Positions 40,942 to 53,124 are shown, counted from the first letter of the stretch. The stretch: DNA of 64,000 nt from Myxococcota bacterium (GCA_025057315.1 JANWXW010000002.1:37499-101498), one strand, 5' to 3'. Program-made: numbers and translations. The notes: generated by a model from the sequence alone, not told the origin.

Positions 40942-41754
40942 CTACGCGGGGGGGGCAGCGGCCAGGGCACGGGGTTGGATGCTGGCCGATGCCTGAAGGC
41001 GCGCCAGCACCTCGTCCACCACCCGCTCGTAATCCTGTCGGCCCCGGCCAGCACGGCCCTCGAACTCGAAGATGGTCTTGCGATGGGAGGGGCTGGCCTT
41101 GTGGCGGGTGTTGACGCGGACCGGGTGAGGGAAGACCAGCTCGCCGAAGGTGCGCCGCAGGATCTGCTCCACTTCGCGCGTGATGCGCTCGCGTGGATCG
41201 TACAGCGTCAGCAGGTAGCCCAGCACCGGGCACGGCGCGCCGATGCGATCGCGGATGCGGGCCAGCGTCTCGGAAAAGAGCTTCAGTCCGAGAATGGGCA
41301 GGTACTCGCAGCAGACAGGCACCAGCACGTGGTCGCAGGCCACCAGGGCGTTGGTGGTGAGCAGCCCCAGGTAGGGCGCGGTGTCGATGATGATGTCATC
41401 GAACTGAGTGCGCACGTCGCGCAGACAGCGCAACAGCACGTGCTCGCGGGCCATGGCGCTTGCCAGGTGCAGGTCCACGGCCGCCAGCGCCTCGCCAGCC
41501 GGCGCCAGGTAAAGACCTGGCTTGCCGGTCTGCAGAACCACCTCGGAGAGGGGGCGCTCCTCCATGAGGCAGTTGGCGATCGAGGGCTGATCCCCGCGCC
41601 CTTGCAGGCCCAGGGTGGCTGTGGCGCTGCCCTGGATGTCCAGGTCGCACAGCAGGACCTTTCTTCCGCGGCGTGCCAGGCCCGCCGCAAGATTGACAGC
41701 GGTGGTGGTCTTGCCGACACCGCCCTTCTGGTTCGCAATGCAGAGGATGGGCAT
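40942..41754 (-). CDS. Orphan ParA-family ATPase
   Basis: 270 residues. Deviant Walker A KGGVGKTTTAVNLAAGLARRG (about 10-30) with the signature Lys, then LLCDLDIQGSAT (Walker A'), DDIIIDTAPYLGLLTTNAL (Walker B region) and the ParA C-terminal ITREVEQILRRTFGELVFPHPVRVNTRHKASPS. Members move chromosomes, plasmids or protein cargo by ATP-driven patterning on DNA. No ParB gene or parS-like site (GTTTCACGTGAAAC) is nearby; the neighbour is prmA, divergently transcribed. A role in positioning a cargo rather than chromosome segregation is possible. TAGCGT lies 6 nt before the ATG. Confidence 0.9.
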   Translation of the reverse strand: MPILCIANQKGGVGKTTTAVNLAAGLARRGRKVLLCDLDIQGSATATLGLQGRGDQPSIANCLMEERPLSEVVLQTGKPGLYLAPAGEALAAVDLHLASAMAREHVLLRCLRDVRTQFDDIIIDTAPYLGLLTTNALVACDHVLVPVCCEYLPILGLKLFSETLARIRDRIGAPCPVLGYLLTLYDPRERITREVEQILRRTFGELVFPHPVRVNTRHKASPSHRKTIFEFEGRAGRGRQDYERVVDEVLARLQASASIQPRALAAAPPA

Positions 41755-41862
41755 GTCCTCACGCTAGCCCGGGAGGCTGATCTGTCAACTTTCCTGGCCC
41801 CCTGGGTCATGAACGCCGACGCCGCGCCAGTTGCAGCCGGGACGCTGTGTTACCTTGCCGCC
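41755..41862. promoter_or_regulatory. 108-bp divergent parA/prmA promoter region with two TAnnnT-N6-ATG starts
   Basis: Both genes begin the same way. Minus strand: TAGCGT (41761-41766), 6 nt, then ATG 41754. Plus strand: TACCTT (41851-41856), GCCGCC, then ATG 41863. Neither has a Shine-Dalgarno sequence. The 80 bp between the two boxes would hold both -35 regions. Confidence 0.55.
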
Positions 41863-42738
41863 ATGCGCTACGACGAGATCCGCATCGAGCTTGCCGCCGA
41901 GCGCGCTGGGGAGATCGCAGACTGGCTCACCGGTCAGGACCTCAGCTTCCAGCAGGCAGACGAGACCACGCTGGACCCACCGCCCTTCGGGCAGGTGCGT
42001 TTCCACTTGTTCGTCCCACCGGGTGACAGCCAGGCCGTGGTCCAGGCGCTGCGCGAGGCCATTGGGCAGGAGCCCGCGATCTCGGTCCACAGCCGCCATG
42101 AGGACGAGTGGCATGACGCATGGAAGCGGCACTTCCATACCCGACGCATTGGCCGCCTCGCGCTGGTGCCAAGCTGGGAGGTCGATGCGCACCGGCCGGA
42201 ACCGGGCGAGGTGACGCTGCAGCTGGACCCAGGCCGGGCCTTCGGCACAGGTGGCCATGCCAGCACCCGCCTGTGCCTGCGCCTCCTCGATGATCTGGCT
42301 GGGCAGGGCCCCTTGGGTCGGGTTCTGGATGTGGGCTGCGGTTGCGGTGTGCTCGCCATCGCCGCTTTGTTGTATGATCCAAATGCGCGTGGCCTGGCGC
42401 TGGACATCGATCCAGAGGCGCTGGAGGTCACGCGGGACAATGCGGCCCGCAATGGGGTCGCCGACCGCCTCGCCATCGAGGCAACGGCACTGGATGCGGT
42501 GGGGGAGAGGTTTGCGGTGGTGCTGGCCAATCTCAGTGCCCAGACGCTGCAGGAGCTCGCCCGGCCGCTGCGGGCGCGGCTCGCTCCCGGGGGGCGGTTG
42601 GTCCTGGGGGGGCTGCTGAGCACCGAGGCTGCGGAGGTGGCTGCGCAGTTTGTGGCCCTGGACCTGGTGCTAGTGGCCGAGGAGAAAGAAGAGGAGTGGT
42701 CGGCGTTGCTCCTGGCGGATGCACCGCGGGGCCGATGA
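41863..42738 (+). CDS. prmA: Ribosomal protein L11 methyltransferase PrmA
   Basis: 291 residues, typical of PrmA. The N-terminal substrate-binding domain ends in HEDEWHDAWKRHFHTRRIGRLAL. The SAM-binding domain has LDPGRAFGTGGHASTRLCLRLL (PrmA hallmark), VLDVGCGCGVLAIAALL (motif I; the third Gly of GxGSG is Cys) and VVLANLSAQTLQELA (an N-L replacing the usual NILA). It trimethylates L11 in characterised species. rsmE overlaps by 4 bp, a common prmA-rsmE arrangement. Confidence 0.94.
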   Translation: MRYDEIRIELAAERAGEIADWLTGQDLSFQQADETTLDPPPFGQVRFHLFVPPGDSQAVVQALREAIGQEPAISVHSRHEDEWHDAWKRHFHTRRIGRLALVPSWEVDAHRPEPGEVTLQLDPGRAFGTGGHASTRLCLRLLDDLAGQGPLGRVLDVGCGCGVLAIAALLYDPNARGLALDIDPEALEVTRDNAARNGVADRLAIEATALDAVGERFAVVLANLSAQTLQELARPLRARLAPGGRLVLGGLLSTEAAEVAAQFVALDLVLVAEEKEEEWSALLLADAPRGR

Positions 42739-43457
42739 GACGCATCTTTCTGCCACCTGGGCAGCGGCTGCCGATGCCAGGGGAGACGCTGAGCCTCGGT
42801 GCCGAGGGGCGCCATCGGCTGCTGCGGGTACTGCGCCTCTCAGCCGGCGATCGCGTTCTGCTGCTCGACGGCAGTGCGCGGGCCGAGGCGGTGCTGCTGG
42901 CAGATGGCGCGCTGCGCATCGAACGCCGGGAGCCGGCTGCCGCCCTGCCCGGGCGCGTCATGCTGCTGCTGGCGCTGCTCAAGGGAGACAAGATGGATTG
43001 GGTGGTGCAGAAGGCCGTCGAGCTGGGCGTCGGGCGGCTGCTCCCTGTGGCCTGTGCTCGCAGCGTCCGTCGCCTGGAGCCCGCGCGGGCCAGGATGCAG
43101 CAGCGCCGCTGGCAGCGCATTGCCATGGCGGCGGCCGAGCAGTGCCGCCGGGATGACGTGCCGGCCATTGAGCTGCCCTGCGATCTGGAGACCGCCATGG
43201 CCGAGGCCCAGCAGGCTCCGCTCCGGCTCCTGGTCTGGGAGGGAGCTGCCGGGCCGCCGCTGCGCGCATCGCTCCCCCCAGCGCCGCCTGCGCGCATCGC
43301 GTTGCTTGTCGGGCCCGAGGGAGGGTTGGCGCCTGAGGAGGTGGCCGCTGCCAGGCAAGCCGGGTTCATCCTGTGCGGTCTGGGGCCGCGGATCCTGCGC
43401 GCGGAAACCGCTGCCCTGGCTGCTCTGGCCGTCCTAGCGGACTGGGCGGGAGATTGA
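42735..43457 (+). CDS. rsmE: 16S rRNA m3U1498 methyltransferase RsmE
   Basis: 240 residues, SPOUT fold. The N-terminal PUA-like part has HRLLRVLRLSAGDRVLLLDG. The C-terminal knot has LLLALLKGDKMDWVVQKAVELGVGRLLP, the Arg cluster CARSVRRL, AEQCRRDDVPAIE, LVGPEGGLAPEEV and LGPRILRAETAALAAL, all family signatures. It methylates U1498 in the decoding region of the small subunit. It starts inside the prmA stop (ATGA). Confidence 0.94.
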   Translation: MRRIFLPPGQRLPMPGETLSLGAEGRHRLLRVLRLSAGDRVLLLDGSARAEAVLLADGALRIERREPAAALPGRVMLLLALLKGDKMDWVVQKAVELGVGRLLPVACARSVRRLEPARARMQQRRWQRIAMAAAEQCRRDDVPAIELPCDLETAMAEAQQAPLRLLVWEGAAGPPLRASLPPAPPARIALLVGPEGGLAPEEVAAARQAGFILCGLGPRILRAETAALAALAVLADWAGD

Positions 43458-43487
43458 CCGGACAGAGGGACCGACTAAAAGGGAAGA

Positions 43488-43516
43488 TTGCGATTTGCTC
43501 GTCTCGGCTATAAAGT
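43488..43516 (+). promoter_or_regulatory. Promoter TTGCGA-N17-TAAAGT for the RDD/MshEN unit
   Basis: TTGCGA (43488-43493), a 17-nt spacer and TAAAGT (43511-43516), then TACGGCC (7 nt) and the ATG at 43524. No ribosome-binding site lies in the 7 nt. This favours ATG 43524 over an upstream in-frame start at 43488, which would lie on the -35 box. Confidence 0.5.
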
Positions 43517-43523
43517 TACGGCC

Positions 43524-44033
43524 ATGGTAGACGCCTTGCCTACCAGCGCAGCCACCCTCCCCGAACCGGCCCGCTACTATGTAGCTGGCTTCTGGCGCCG
43601 TGCAGCGGCCGCCGCAGTTGACCTGCTGCTGCTCTGTCCGGTCTTTGCATTGCTGGGGACTCTGGTGTCTCTGGTTTTTGACCGCCCCCTGCCCAGGCTG
43701 CGCGAGATTGGTCCTGACCTACTTGTCAGCGCGCTCGTCGAGGGTAGCCTGGTGGGGGAGGCCCTGCTGCTGTTGTGTTCCAGCCTGCTTCTTCTCTACT
43801 TCTTTGTTTTCCACGCGCTGCGTGGCCAAACGCCGGGGAAGCGGCTGCTGGGCTTAGCGGTCATCGATATCTACGGTGAGCGGCCAGGGCTGGCTAGAAC
43901 CCTGCTCCGCACCGCCGGCTATGTGGTCTCGGCGGCGCTGTTCTCGCTTGGCTTCTTCTGGATTGGCTTCGATCGGGAGAAGCGTGCACTGCACGATTGG
44001 CTGGCAGGTACGTACGTGGTGCTCGCCCGATGA
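43524..44033 (+). CDS. RDD-family membrane protein
   Basis: 169 residues with three or four membrane helices. RDD landmarks: YVAGFWRRAAAAAVDLLLLCPVFALLG near the N-terminus (R and D of the motif), then FHALRGQTPGKRLLGLAVIDIYGERPGLARTLLRTAGYVVS and FDREKRALHDWLAGTYVV. The biochemical role of RDD proteins is mostly unknown; some act in Na+/H+ exchange or osmolyte uptake. Its stop overlaps the start of the large MshEN/HEAT protein (ATGA), implying a joint function. Confidence 0.85.
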   Translation: MVDALPTSAATLPEPARYYVAGFWRRAAAAAVDLLLLCPVFALLGTLVSLVFDRPLPRLREIGPDLLVSALVEGSLVGEALLLLCSSLLLLYFFVFHALRGQTPGKRLLGLAVIDIYGERPGLARTLLRTAGYVVSAALFSLGFFWIGFDREKRALHDWLAGTYVVLAR

Positions 44034-47000
44034 CCTCTCGGCTCTCATCCCTTCTGGTGCAAGACGGCCTGGTGTCAGCCAAGCGGATGGCTGACGCCTT
44101 CCAACGGCAGGTGATCTACGGCGGGACACTGGATACGAACCTGCTCGAGATGCGCGTGGTGGAGGAGGATGTGCTTCTGGCCTACCTGGGCCGCGCCTCG
44201 GGCCTACCCACGCAGCCTGGCGGCATCGAGGCGCTTGGCCGCCCGTCGCCGGAGGTACTGCAGATCTTTAGCAAGGAACTCGCCGAGCGGTTCCGTGCGG
44301 TGCCGGGTGCATGCGTGGACGGTGGGGTGCTGCGGGTGCTGGTCGCAGACCCGGTGGAGCCGCAGGACATGGAGGCGCTGGCGCACTCGCTTAAGCTGCG
44401 CGTGGAGCCGTGGATCACCCCTGAGTTTCGGGTCATGGAGGCGCTGGAGCTGGTCTACGGCGAGCCGATGCCTCCGCGGTTCCAGCGCCTGCTGCTGCGT
44501 AGCAACCAGATTCACGAGAGCAAGGGGTGGCCGCCGCCGAGGATCATCGACCCAGTGCCGCGCTTTGGCATGCTGCTCGATCTTCCCGCCCCCGCACCCT
44601 TGCAGCCGGCACCTGAAGCCGCGCCTATGCCTCCCAAGGACCTATCGCTGCCCGGTCGTGTGGCACGGCCCATGCTGGAACCCGTCCCGGAGGGCGGCCG
44701 GCAAGCTGCTGTATCGCAAACCGAGGAGGCCATCGAGGAGTCGTCAGTGCTGGAAGAGCGGCCGGTGGGCGCTGAACAGCCAGCCACGCCGCCTCTGGGA
44801 GAGCCGGTGCCGGAGCTGATCCCGGAACAATCGGCTCCGGTGAGGCCCGTCAAGGCCCCCGCTCAGGCGCCTGCTCCGACCGAGCCGGCCTCTCCTCCCA
44901 GCGGAGGGAAGAAGCGGCGCCGTCGGCGGGGCGAGGCGCCTCGTGTTCCGCCGCCGGCCCCGATTGTGGCCAGGCCGCTCATCACGCCGCCGCCGCGGCC
45001 GCCGCTGCCCAAGGTGGTTGTTGACCTGTCCAAGGATGTCCCAGCAGCGCCTGTGGCTCCCGTGCAGACCACCGAGCACACGCCCCTGCCCTCGCCACGG
45101 CCACTGTCCGAAGATGGCTCGGGGTCGATTGGGTCCGACAGCCTGGTCGGCGGCGCTCAGACTGCTCAGGGGGCCGAGGAGCCGGTGCCCGTGCCCATCG
45201 ACAGCGGCCGTCTCGGGGAGCAGATCGTGCACGCTCGGCCAGGAGGCGAGGCCCCGCGGGTGCCCGTTGCGACCGACGGACCGCGACCGACGCCGCTGTC
45301 GCCAGAGGAGGCCCGCGAGCTGATCGCAGCGGCCGAAGATCGGGAGGTTATTTTCGAGACGCTGTGTCGGACGGCGCGGAGTCGCGTTGCCTTTGCTGCT
45401 GTCTTCACCGTGCATGGGGACATGGCGTTCGGCCGCACCGCTCTCGGGGAGAGCTGGCTTGAACGGCAGGGGCTGAGCAAGGTGGCCATTCCCCTGGACC
45501 GCCCCTCCGCGTTCCGCATCGCCGTCAAGGGGCGCTCGCCTCATTTGGGGCGAATTGGGGAGCAACCAGCGGCCGGCGATGCCCTGCTGGCGCTGGGCCG
45601 GCGGCCCCCTCTGCCTGGAGCGGTGCTGCCGATCTTGGTGCGCGGGCGAACGCTGGCCCTGCTGTACGTCGATGACGACGGCAGAGAGCTGCCTCCGGAT
45701 CTGCTGGAGGAGATGCGGCCTCTCATGATCGAGGTATCGCAGGCCTTCCAGCGCCTGGTGCTTCGCAGCCGAGCCAGCGGCTTCACGGGTGCGGCAGAGG
45801 AGGGGCCCCGTGGTCAGTTCGAGCGTGAGGGGCTGGCCCCCGCGCCTGGGTCGCGCTGGACCGGCGAGCATGAGCGGGGGGTCCGGGTCATGCGGTCTCA
45901 GCCGAGCCCGGATGGCTCCAATGACGTCGGCACCAGCGAGCCGACCGACCAGGGGCGCCCGTCGGTCCAGCCCCCTGTCCCCCTCGCTGTGGCCCGCGCC
46001 GAGCCAGCGGCGCCGCAGCCCGCGGTGGACCGGCCGACCACCCGGCTCCGTCCCGAAGGTCCCAGGCAGCGCCTGGCAGAGGAGCCGGTGAGCAGCCGGG
46101 CAGCAGAGGAGGAGCTCGCGTCCGCGCCAGCTGCCCCCCCGCCGGCGGAACCGCCCGTCTCGCGGCCAGCCACCCCGCTCGAAGCGGAGCCCAGGCAGCC
46201 GATGCCCACCCTGGCCGAGCTGGTCACGCGCGCGGCCGCCGGTGATGAGCACTCAGCAGAGCAGCTCCTGATGGAGGGGGAGGATGGAGCCCGTGCAGTG
46301 GCGATGGCGCTCCCCGGTCCGCTCAAAAGCCGCGAGCGCCAGGCGCTCGGCGATCCCATCGGCGAGCCGGTCTTTGCACGGGGCCCCTTGTTGGCGCTGG
46401 TTCCGCGCTTTGGCCGGGCGGTGGTACAGCCTCTGCTGGAGCGGCTGGACAACCCAGTCACGCCGCCCGAGGTCCGCTACTACGTCGCGCTGTGTTTCAG
46501 CGAGCTGCCCGTGGAGGACGCCATCCGGCCCCTGGGCCACCGTCTCTTTGATGAGGACGATGCCGTGCGCATGGCCGCTGTGACAGCGCTGCGCAACTGT
46601 CCCCCGGGGCCTGAACTCCGCGACCTGCTGGAGACGCTACGCAGCGACCTGCTCGGCCCCGACACCCGGAGGCAGCGCTTTGCCGCCGAAGCGCTCGGCG
46701 AGCTCCGCGATGTGCAGGCTGTGCCCCGCCTGATCCAGCTTCTGTCGCACGAGGACCCCCTGCTCGCCAGCGCCGCGGCCCGAGCCCTCCAAACGATCAC
46801 GAAGCAAGACTTTGGCCGCAGCCGCTGGCGGTGGCGCCTATGGTGGCGGCGGCACGCTGGGGAGCCGCGCCTGCAGTGGATGCTCTCAGGGCTCGGCCAT
46901 CCGAGCGCGGCCGTGCGCGCCTCGGCGCAAGATGAGTTGCGTGGCCTATCGGGCGACGTGGCCGGATATCGCTTCGATCTGCCCCGACGGGAGCGGGAGG

Positions 47001-47062
47001 CGGCACAGCGGCGCTGGATCGATTGGTGGCAACGCCGTGGCTACCCTGTCCATGGGCCATGA
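44030..47062 (+). CDS. 1010-residue MshEN - GAF-like - HEAT repeat protein
   Basis: Residues about 1-150 match the GspE/PilB N-terminal (MshEN) domain: RLSSLLVQDGLVSAKRMADAF, LLEMRVVEEDVLLAYLGRASGLP, FSKELAERFRAVP, GVLRVLVADPVEPQDMEALA. A Pro-rich linker follows (about 180-425), then a GAF-like domain (about 429-582: DREVIFETLCRTARSRVAFAAVFTV to GRTLALLYVDDDGR) and another disordered linker. Residues about 770-1010 are HEAT repeats (VRYYVALCFSELPVEDAIRPLG; ERLRDVQAVPRLIQLL-type blocks). No ATPase motif follows the MshEN domain, so it is not a secretion ATPase. MshEN domains can bind cyclic di-GMP; whether this one does is untested. Confidence 0.82.
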   Translation: MTSRLSSLLVQDGLVSAKRMADAFQRQVIYGGTLDTNLLEMRVVEEDVLLAYLGRASGLPTQPGGIEALGRPSPEVLQIFSKELAERFRAVPGACVDGGVLRVLVADPVEPQDMEALAHSLKLRVEPWITPEFRVMEALELVYGEPMPPRFQRLLLRSNQIHESKGWPPPRIIDPVPRFGMLLDLPAPAPLQPAPEAAPMPPKDLSLPGRVARPMLEPVPEGGRQAAVSQTEEAIEESSVLEERPVGAEQPATPPLGEPVPELIPEQSAPVRPVKAPAQAPAPTEPASPPSGGKKRRRRRGEAPRVPPPAPIVARPLITPPPRPPLPKVVVDLSKDVPAAPVAPVQTTEHTPLPSPRPLSEDGSGSIGSDSLVGGAQTAQGAEEPVPVPIDSGRLGEQIVHARPGGEAPRVPVATDGPRPTPLSPEEARELIAAAEDREVIFETLCRTARSRVAFAAVFTVHGDMAFGRTALGESWLERQGLSKVAIPLDRPSAFRIAVKGRSPHLGRIGEQPAAGDALLALGRRPPLPGAVLPILVRGRTLALLYVDDDGRELPPDLLEEMRPLMIEVSQAFQRLVLRSRASGFTGAAEEGPRGQFEREGLAPAPGSRWTGEHERGVRVMRSQPSPDGSNDVGTSEPTDQGRPSVQPPVPLAVARAEPAAPQPAVDRPTTRLRPEGPRQRLAEEPVSSRAAEEELASAPAAPPPAEPPVSRPATPLEAEPRQPMPTLAELVTRAAAGDEHSAEQLLMEGEDGARAVAMALPGPLKSRERQALGDPIGEPVFARGPLLALVPRFGRAVVQPLLERLDNPVTPPEVRYYVALCFSELPVEDAIRPLGHRLFDEDDAVRMAAVTALRNCPPGPELRDLLETLRSDLLGPDTRRQRFAAEALGELRDVQAVPRLIQLLSHEDPLLASAAARALQTITKQDFGRSRWRWRLWWRRHAGEPRLQWMLSGLGHPSAAVRASAQDELRGLSGDVAGYRFDLPRREREAAQRRWIDWWQRRGYPVHGP

Positions 47063-47091
47063 TTCCCCTGCCGGGCGGCGGCAGGGCGTGG

Positions 47092-47097
47092 TAGCGT
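47092..47097 (+). promoter_or_regulatory. -10-like box TAGCGT, 6 nt before the lipoprotein ATG
   Basis: TAGCGT-TCGCCC-ATG(47104). It is the same hexamer and spacing as in front of the ParA gene. No Shine-Dalgarno is present. Confidence 0.45.
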
Positions 47098-47103
47098 TCG
47101 CCC

Positions 47104-47607
47104 ATGCGCACCCTCCTTGCCGTGGCTCTGCTGGGGCTTGGCTGCGGCCCCAAAGAGCCCCCTGCCCCGTCGGAATACATTCAGTTGCGCTATCAGCTTA
47201 CGCCGGGCGGCGGCAGCGAACAGGATCCCTTGCTGCTGCCCATTCCAGGCGGCCTGTTGCCCTGCGGCCGTCAGGCACGCGAGATTAGGGTGGCAGCGCG
47301 CAAGGGCCTGGCCAGTGTCCAGATTGTCCTCAAGGACGCCGCCACCATGCCCAGCGAGTTGCAGGCCAGCACAGCCACCAGCGGCAAGGTCAACATGGAG
47401 GTGGTCGTGCCGGACGCTGCGGAGATGGGGGTGCCGACTGTCTTTTCCACCGCAGACCCTGGAGACCTGTTTGTCTGTCGCCTGCGCGTTGCCGGACCCG
47501 ATCCCTTTCGCGAGTTCCGCGCGACTTTTGGCTGCCAAAGCAAGCCCACGGCGCCGCGCCGTCTCACAGTGACCGACGGGGAAGCGCGGGCGCTGCTGTG
47601 CTTCTAA
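47104..47607 (+). CDS. Small lipoprotein, function unknown
   Basis: 167 residues with signal peptide and lipobox LGLGC (residues 10-14; TLLAVALLGLGCGPKEPP). The mature part is beta-rich with four further Cys (CGRQ, VCRL, GCQS and the terminal CF), probably forming disulfides. No family is recognised. It lies 41 bp after the HEAT protein and is followed 65 bp later by a membrane-protein gene with its own TATACT box. Confidence 0.72.
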   Translation: MRTLLAVALLGLGCGPKEPPAPSEYIQLRYQLTPGGGSEQDPLLLPIPGGLLPCGRQAREIRVAARKGLASVQIVLKDAATMPSELQASTATSGKVNMEVVVPDAAEMGVPTVFSTADPGDLFVCRLRVAGPDPFREFRATFGCQSKPTAPRRLTVTDGEARALLCF

Positions 47608-47640
47608 GGGGGGGCATCTGGCTGGACAGCGCGGGCCCGC

Positions 47641-47646
47641 TATACT
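47641..47646 (+). promoter_or_regulatory. -10-like box TATACT for the 254-residue membrane protein
   Basis: TATACT lies 26 nt before the ATG at 47673, leaving a leader that contains ACGAGG as a ribosome-binding site. This is an ordinary leadered promoter and so a useful contrast to the leaderless type. Confidence 0.4.
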
Positions 47647-47672
47647 GTGATTGATAAAGACGAGGTGCCTGG

Positions 47673-48437
47673 ATGTTTGGAATCGCCCCCATCGGCTTCG
47701 CTGGCGAGCGCAAGGCGATTGCCCTGTTGGTGCTCGCCTTCTACACCGCCCTCTACAGCCTGATGGCACTGCTGATGGCGAACGCGCCTGACCACCCGGA
47801 GCTACGGGCCTGGTGGCCTTGCTTCGCCTCGCTTGCAGGTTGCTATGGCATCGGCTTCTTCGCCCTGGGGGCCGATTGGTTCTGGGCAAGATGGTTCGCA
47901 ATCGGCTTGGGTTACTCTGGGCTGACGCTGGCCGGCTGGGGCCTGTTTATGCAGCGCGCAATCGAGCCGATGTTGCTCTTCTATGGCATCACGCACGGCC
48001 TGGTTGTGCTGGTCCTGCAGGGTGAGCGGTTGAAGGCCCATTTTGATGCAAAGCCCGGCTGGCGTGAGAAGTTCCACCTGGACGAAGCGGCGGCGACCAA
48101 GGTGCGCCACACGGTAACCCGTGCCGCCGCCAGCCTGCCGACGCTCATCATGCTTGCTCTGGCACCGCGAGACAACCCAGCGGGCCTGGCGCTGCTGGCG
48201 GTGGCCACGTTGGGGCTCCTCGGGGTGCTGAGGCTGCGTACCTGGGGCATCCTCGCTCTGGGCAGCGCTGGCCTGGGCGGGCTCGGCTTTGTCCTCGGTG
48301 CTGCTCCGCCCTCAGCGACGCAGATCATTCCCGGCCCGCTGGTGCACGCCGCTGGCCTTGCCGCCTCCGCCTTCCTGCTGCTGTCTGTCGTGCCCTTCTT
48401 CCGGCCCATGGTGCGCTTCCTGGCGCAGCGCCGCTGA
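47673..48437 (+). CDS. Polytopic membrane protein, function unknown
   Basis: 254 residues with about seven membrane helices (for example AIALLVLAFYTALYSLMALL, CYGIGFFALGADWFWARWFA, PMLLFYGITHGLVVLVL). A cytosolic-looking loop in the middle (QGERLKAHFDAKPGWREKFHLDEAAATKVRHTV) is rich in charge and His. No recognised motif. A 116-bp gap without obvious features separates it from the convergent GNAT gene. Confidence 0.78.
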   Translation: MFGIAPIGFAGERKAIALLVLAFYTALYSLMALLMANAPDHPELRAWWPCFASLAGCYGIGFFALGADWFWARWFAIGLGYSGLTLAGWGLFMQRAIEPMLLFYGITHGLVVLVLQGERLKAHFDAKPGWREKFHLDEAAATKVRHTVTRAAASLPTLIMLALAPRDNPAGLALLAVATLGLLGVLRLRTWGILALGSAGLGGLGFVLGAAPPSATQIIPGPLVHAAGLAASAFLLLSVVPFFRPMVRFLAQRR

Positions 48438-48553
48438 GGCAGCCCCTCTGCCCAGATTCATGGGCCGGGTCGGCCTCTAGACCGATAGGCTCTGGACCGA
48501 CAGGGGGTGCCCTCTGTGGGCAGGTCCCCTGCACGAGGGTCTGCTCTGTGCTG

Positions 48554-49651
48554 CTATGGGTTGAGCGCGGCGCCGGACCAGTCCTCGTCCCCCAGCGTGA
48601 ACAACCACGGCAGCGCCCCAGCCTGGGCCGCTGCCAGGCTGCCCGGTGGCGCCAAGATCTGGAAGGGAACCGGCTTGGGGGTGGGCAGAAACCCCGCCCA
48701 CAGCAGCACCGCTACATAGGGTCCCCCTTGGTCCAGACGCAGCGTGGCCGCATCCAGGTTCTGATTGCGCGCGATCTGCCGCAGGCCCTCTGCCAGAGCA
48801 ACCACGTCCTCCCACCTCTCGCACAGCAGGTCGTAGATCGTGAGGCGGCCGTGGCAGGTATCGATCACCGCATATCCTGACAGCTGCCTGGTGCTGCCAG
48901 GCGAGGGCAGCGCCAGCATGCGCACGTCCTGGCCCGGCTGGTCGAGGAAGCGCCATTGCAGGTAGGCACTGTCCCGCACCGGTGCCACCGCGCCGCGTGG
49001 GCGGGCACGCTCCCACAGGTCGTCCCAGCGGTCGTCCACGCGTTCGACCGGCAGCAGCGGGCGCCCCCGATGAGCAGCAAAGCGCAGCGCGGCGGCGCGC
49101 TCCAGACAGTCGAAGGTGCTCTCAAGCACAGCGGGCGGAACCATATGCACCAGACGCCCAAGGATCCCGTGCCCAGCGGATCGCTGCCGCAGCCACCTGC
49201 CCACCCAGGCGCCCCGCAGGGGACAAGTAAAGTGGCGTAGCGTTCGCACCTGGCGGGCGCCAACGCGCATGAGCACGCGCAGGTTGTCCGGAGCAGGCGG
49301 GCCGAACATGAACGCCAGCTCACCGCCTAGCGCCGCCCGCGTTTCCTCATGCAGCCGCCGAGCCAGCCCCCGCCGACGCATTTCCGGCAACACGTAGGCA
49401 TCGCCACCCAGGGCGGCCAGCACCACACGATCTCCGATGGCGACGCGGCGGGGAAACAGGGAAGTGCAGCCGACCAAGCGCCCACTCGGGCGGTGCCGCA
49501 CGACGTAGGTCCGCGCGGTGCCGTGCGGGTTGCCCAGATATAGCCACCGGTACCGCGGGGCCGCCACCGGACCCAGGTAGTGGGCCAGCAGATCCAGGAA
49601 GGCGTCGAGGCTCTGGGGCTCCAGGGTCCCGATCGCGAACTCGTCGGCCAT
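48554..49651 (-). CDS. GNAT-type N-acetyltransferase with C-terminal extension
   Basis: 365 residues. The N-terminal half is a GNAT fold: LVGCTSLFPRRVAIGDRVVLAALGGDAYVLPEMRRRGLARRLHEETRAAL, where RRRGLARRL is the acetyl-CoA pyrophosphate loop (Q/RxxGxG/A). The C-terminal half resembles a second, degenerate GNAT domain (LSGYAVIDTCHGRLTIYDLLCE), as seen in polysaccharide-associated double acetyltransferases. The substrate is unknown. CTAGAGG supplies a weak ribosome-binding site, and TATATT lies further upstream. It is separated from carB by about 120 bp. Confidence 0.78.
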   Translation of the reverse strand: MADEFAIGTLEPQSLDAFLDLLAHYLGPVAAPRYRWLYLGNPHGTARTYVVRHRPSGRLVGCTSLFPRRVAIGDRVVLAALGGDAYVLPEMRRRGLARRLHEETRAALGGELAFMFGPPAPDNLRVLMRVGARQVRTLRHFTCPLRGAWVGRWLRQRSAGHGILGRLVHMVPPAVLESTFDCLERAAALRFAAHRGRPLLPVERVDDRWDDLWERARPRGAVAPVRDSAYLQWRFLDQPGQDVRMLALPSPGSTRQLSGYAVIDTCHGRLTIYDLLCERWEDVVALAEGLRQIARNQNLDAATLRLDQGGPYVAVLLWAGFLPTPKPVPFQILAPPGSLAAAQAGALPWLFTLGDEDWSGAALNP

Positions 49652-49770
49652 GGATGAGCCTCTAGAAAAAAATATACCACTCCTCGCCTCCCTGCGGCAG
49701 GGAGGCCCGCCAGCCGGGATCCCTGTCTTCCGAGCCGGTGCCCTGACGCCCTCACAGCGGCGCGAGGGCG

Positions 49771-53124
<3,354 letters not shown>

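Noticed and set aside
40942..41754. Plasmid or prophage partition locus
   Set aside because: No ParB, replication gene, parS-like palindrome or mobile-element genes nearby; neighbours are chromosomal housekeeping genes.
40906..41862. An in-frame upstream extension of prmA of about 319 codons
   Set aside because: It runs antisense to the ParA gene and has no sensible composition; PrmA's usual N-terminus begins at 41863.
43997..44600. Type IV pilus or type II secretion ATPase
   Set aside because: Only the N-terminal MshEN domain is present; no Walker A/B or Asp/His boxes follow in the 1010-residue chain.
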